Part shown: positions 63,514-64,000 of the stretch, piece by piece
Layout: each line of letters starts with the position of its first letter
Position numbering within the stretch: the stretch's first letter is position 1
DNA from: JBBIPA01 sp963775935
Lineage (GTDB): Bacteria; Chloroflexota; Dehalococcoidia; GIF9; UBA5629
Reading direction: 5' to 3'
NCBI GenBank assembly: GCA_963775935.1
Contig: CAVZKR010000003.1
Span: 124,001 to 188,000, forward strand
DNA length: 64,000 bases
Notes under the pieces: generated by a model
Told to the model about the DNA's origin: nothing
The model's input: only the letters and a program-made list of their open reading frames with translations
Database searches by the model: none
Program-made: the position numbers and the translations under genes

Positions 63514-64000
63514 TCAAACTCCCAATTCGCCGCGGAGATTGATGAATGAAATGAGATTATCACGCGCCACCATACCAATAATTGTACCATCTTTAACTAC
63601 GAGCACCTGGTTGATATTCACCTCAGCTAACATCTGCATTGCCAGGGCGAGGTCGTCATTAGGACTTACTGTCTTCAGCTTATCGAAAGGTGTCATAGCC
63701 TCCCTCACCGTTCTAGTGAACCACTGGTCACGCGGTACCGACTTAATATCATGAATAGTTATCAAACCTACAATTCTATTACTCTGCACTACGGGAAAAC
63801 AGCGCTTGCCAGAGGTTAGAATATTGTTGTGCACCAGTTGCTCAATAGTCTGTTCAGGCGGTATAACGGCACAATCGGTAGTCATTGCTTCCACTACCTT
63901 ATGTCCTTTGAGCATTTCCTGAAGCGCCAGCTGACGATAACTACCAGAAGCCGCACTTTCCAGGAACCAGCCGATAAGAGCCAGCCACAATCCGTTAAGC
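63514..64000 (-). CDS. CBS-domain protein, C-terminal part (probable site-2-protease family, runs off window)
   Basis: The visible 162 codons start inside a membrane segment (LNGLWLALIGWFLESAASGS). Two CBS domains follow: VVEAMTTDCAVIPPEQTIEQ to RIVGLITIHDIKSVP, and TVREAMTPFDKLKTVSPNDD to GTIIGMVARDNLISFINLRG. In M50 (S2P-like) proteases such a pair follows the last transmembrane helix and the Trp/Ser-rich linker LxGWFLxSAA. The metalloprotease domain would lie beyond the window. A start at the internal TTG is unlikely. The CBS pair probably binds a nucleotide. Confidence 0.8.
   Translation of the reverse strand, partial: LNGLWLALIGWFLESAASGSYRQLALQEMLKGHKVVEAMTTDCAVIPPEQTIEQLVHNNILTSGKRCFPVVQSNRIVGLITIHDIKSVPRDQWFTRTVREAMTPFDKLKTVSPNDDLALAMQMLAEVNINQVLVVKDGTIIGMVARDNLISFINLRGELGV

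Overview
The window looks like a chromosome segment of a Chloroflexota bacterium, most likely of the Dehalococcoidia. The reasons are a 23S rRNA gene that stands alone, without 16S or 5S beside it, and exported Fn3-like and DUF1616-type surface proteins. The assignment is an inference; no 16S rRNA gene is present. Most core genes have a good Shine-Dalgarno. Some accessory genes have none.

Layout. (1) 1-11.1 kb is core metabolism: branched-chain amino acid synthesis (ilvD-ilvB and ilvN-ilvC-leuA on the minus strand), split by an acetyl-CoA synthetase gene on the plus strand, then rpiB, tsaC and guaA. (2) 11.1-14.4 kb is a 23S rRNA gene with its own strong promoter, followed by initiator tRNA-fMet and a terminator. 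(3) 14.8-21.5 kb is one minus-strand operon: RHH regulator, Pst-type ABC transporter, CysD, CysN and a small alkaline-phosphatase-superfamily protein. Its binding protein appears circularly permuted. Two related 16-bp palindromes lie upstream. (4) 21.5-28.5 kb is a decaying accessory zone: a secreted TIM-barrel/Fn3-like protein with a 735-bp tandem duplication, inverted repeats, an HTH gene and its relic, a frameshifted flippase, a transposase relic and a duplicated phosphatase fragment.

(5) 28.5-45.2 kb is a surface-glycan locus: phosphodiesterase-like protein, DUF2206 membrane protein, PIG-L deacetylase, glycosyltransferases (one broken), UDP-glucose dehydrogenase and UDP-glucuronate decarboxylase (UDP-xylose supply), and rmlA-C-B-D (dTDP-rhamnose supply). 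A ruined FAD oxidase gene sits inside it. (6) 45.4-57.1 kb encodes cell-surface proteins: a 1242-residue membrane-anchored surface protein behind a structured leader, a DUF1616 protein whose two halves are separate genes in reversed order, a TPR lipoprotein, a large membrane protein with a carbohydrate-binding-like tail, a CPBP protease, a CARDB-repeat protein and small membrane proteins. (7) 57.2-61.5 kb holds a flavodoxin-fold reductase, a PadR regulator, an Fe-S protein, a MoaD-like protein and a frameshifted aldehyde:ferredoxin oxidoreductase. (8) 61.5-64 kb has two small exported or membrane proteins, a transposase relic joined to a GGDEF relic, and the end of a CBS-domain protein.

The most unusual items are the permuted PstS-like protein in the sulfate-activation operon, the twin operators in front of that operon, the reversed DUF1616 halves, the paired compensating frameshifts in the 1242-residue protein, and several unexplained repeats. 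Many genes are broken by one-base shifts, so some may be assembly errors.
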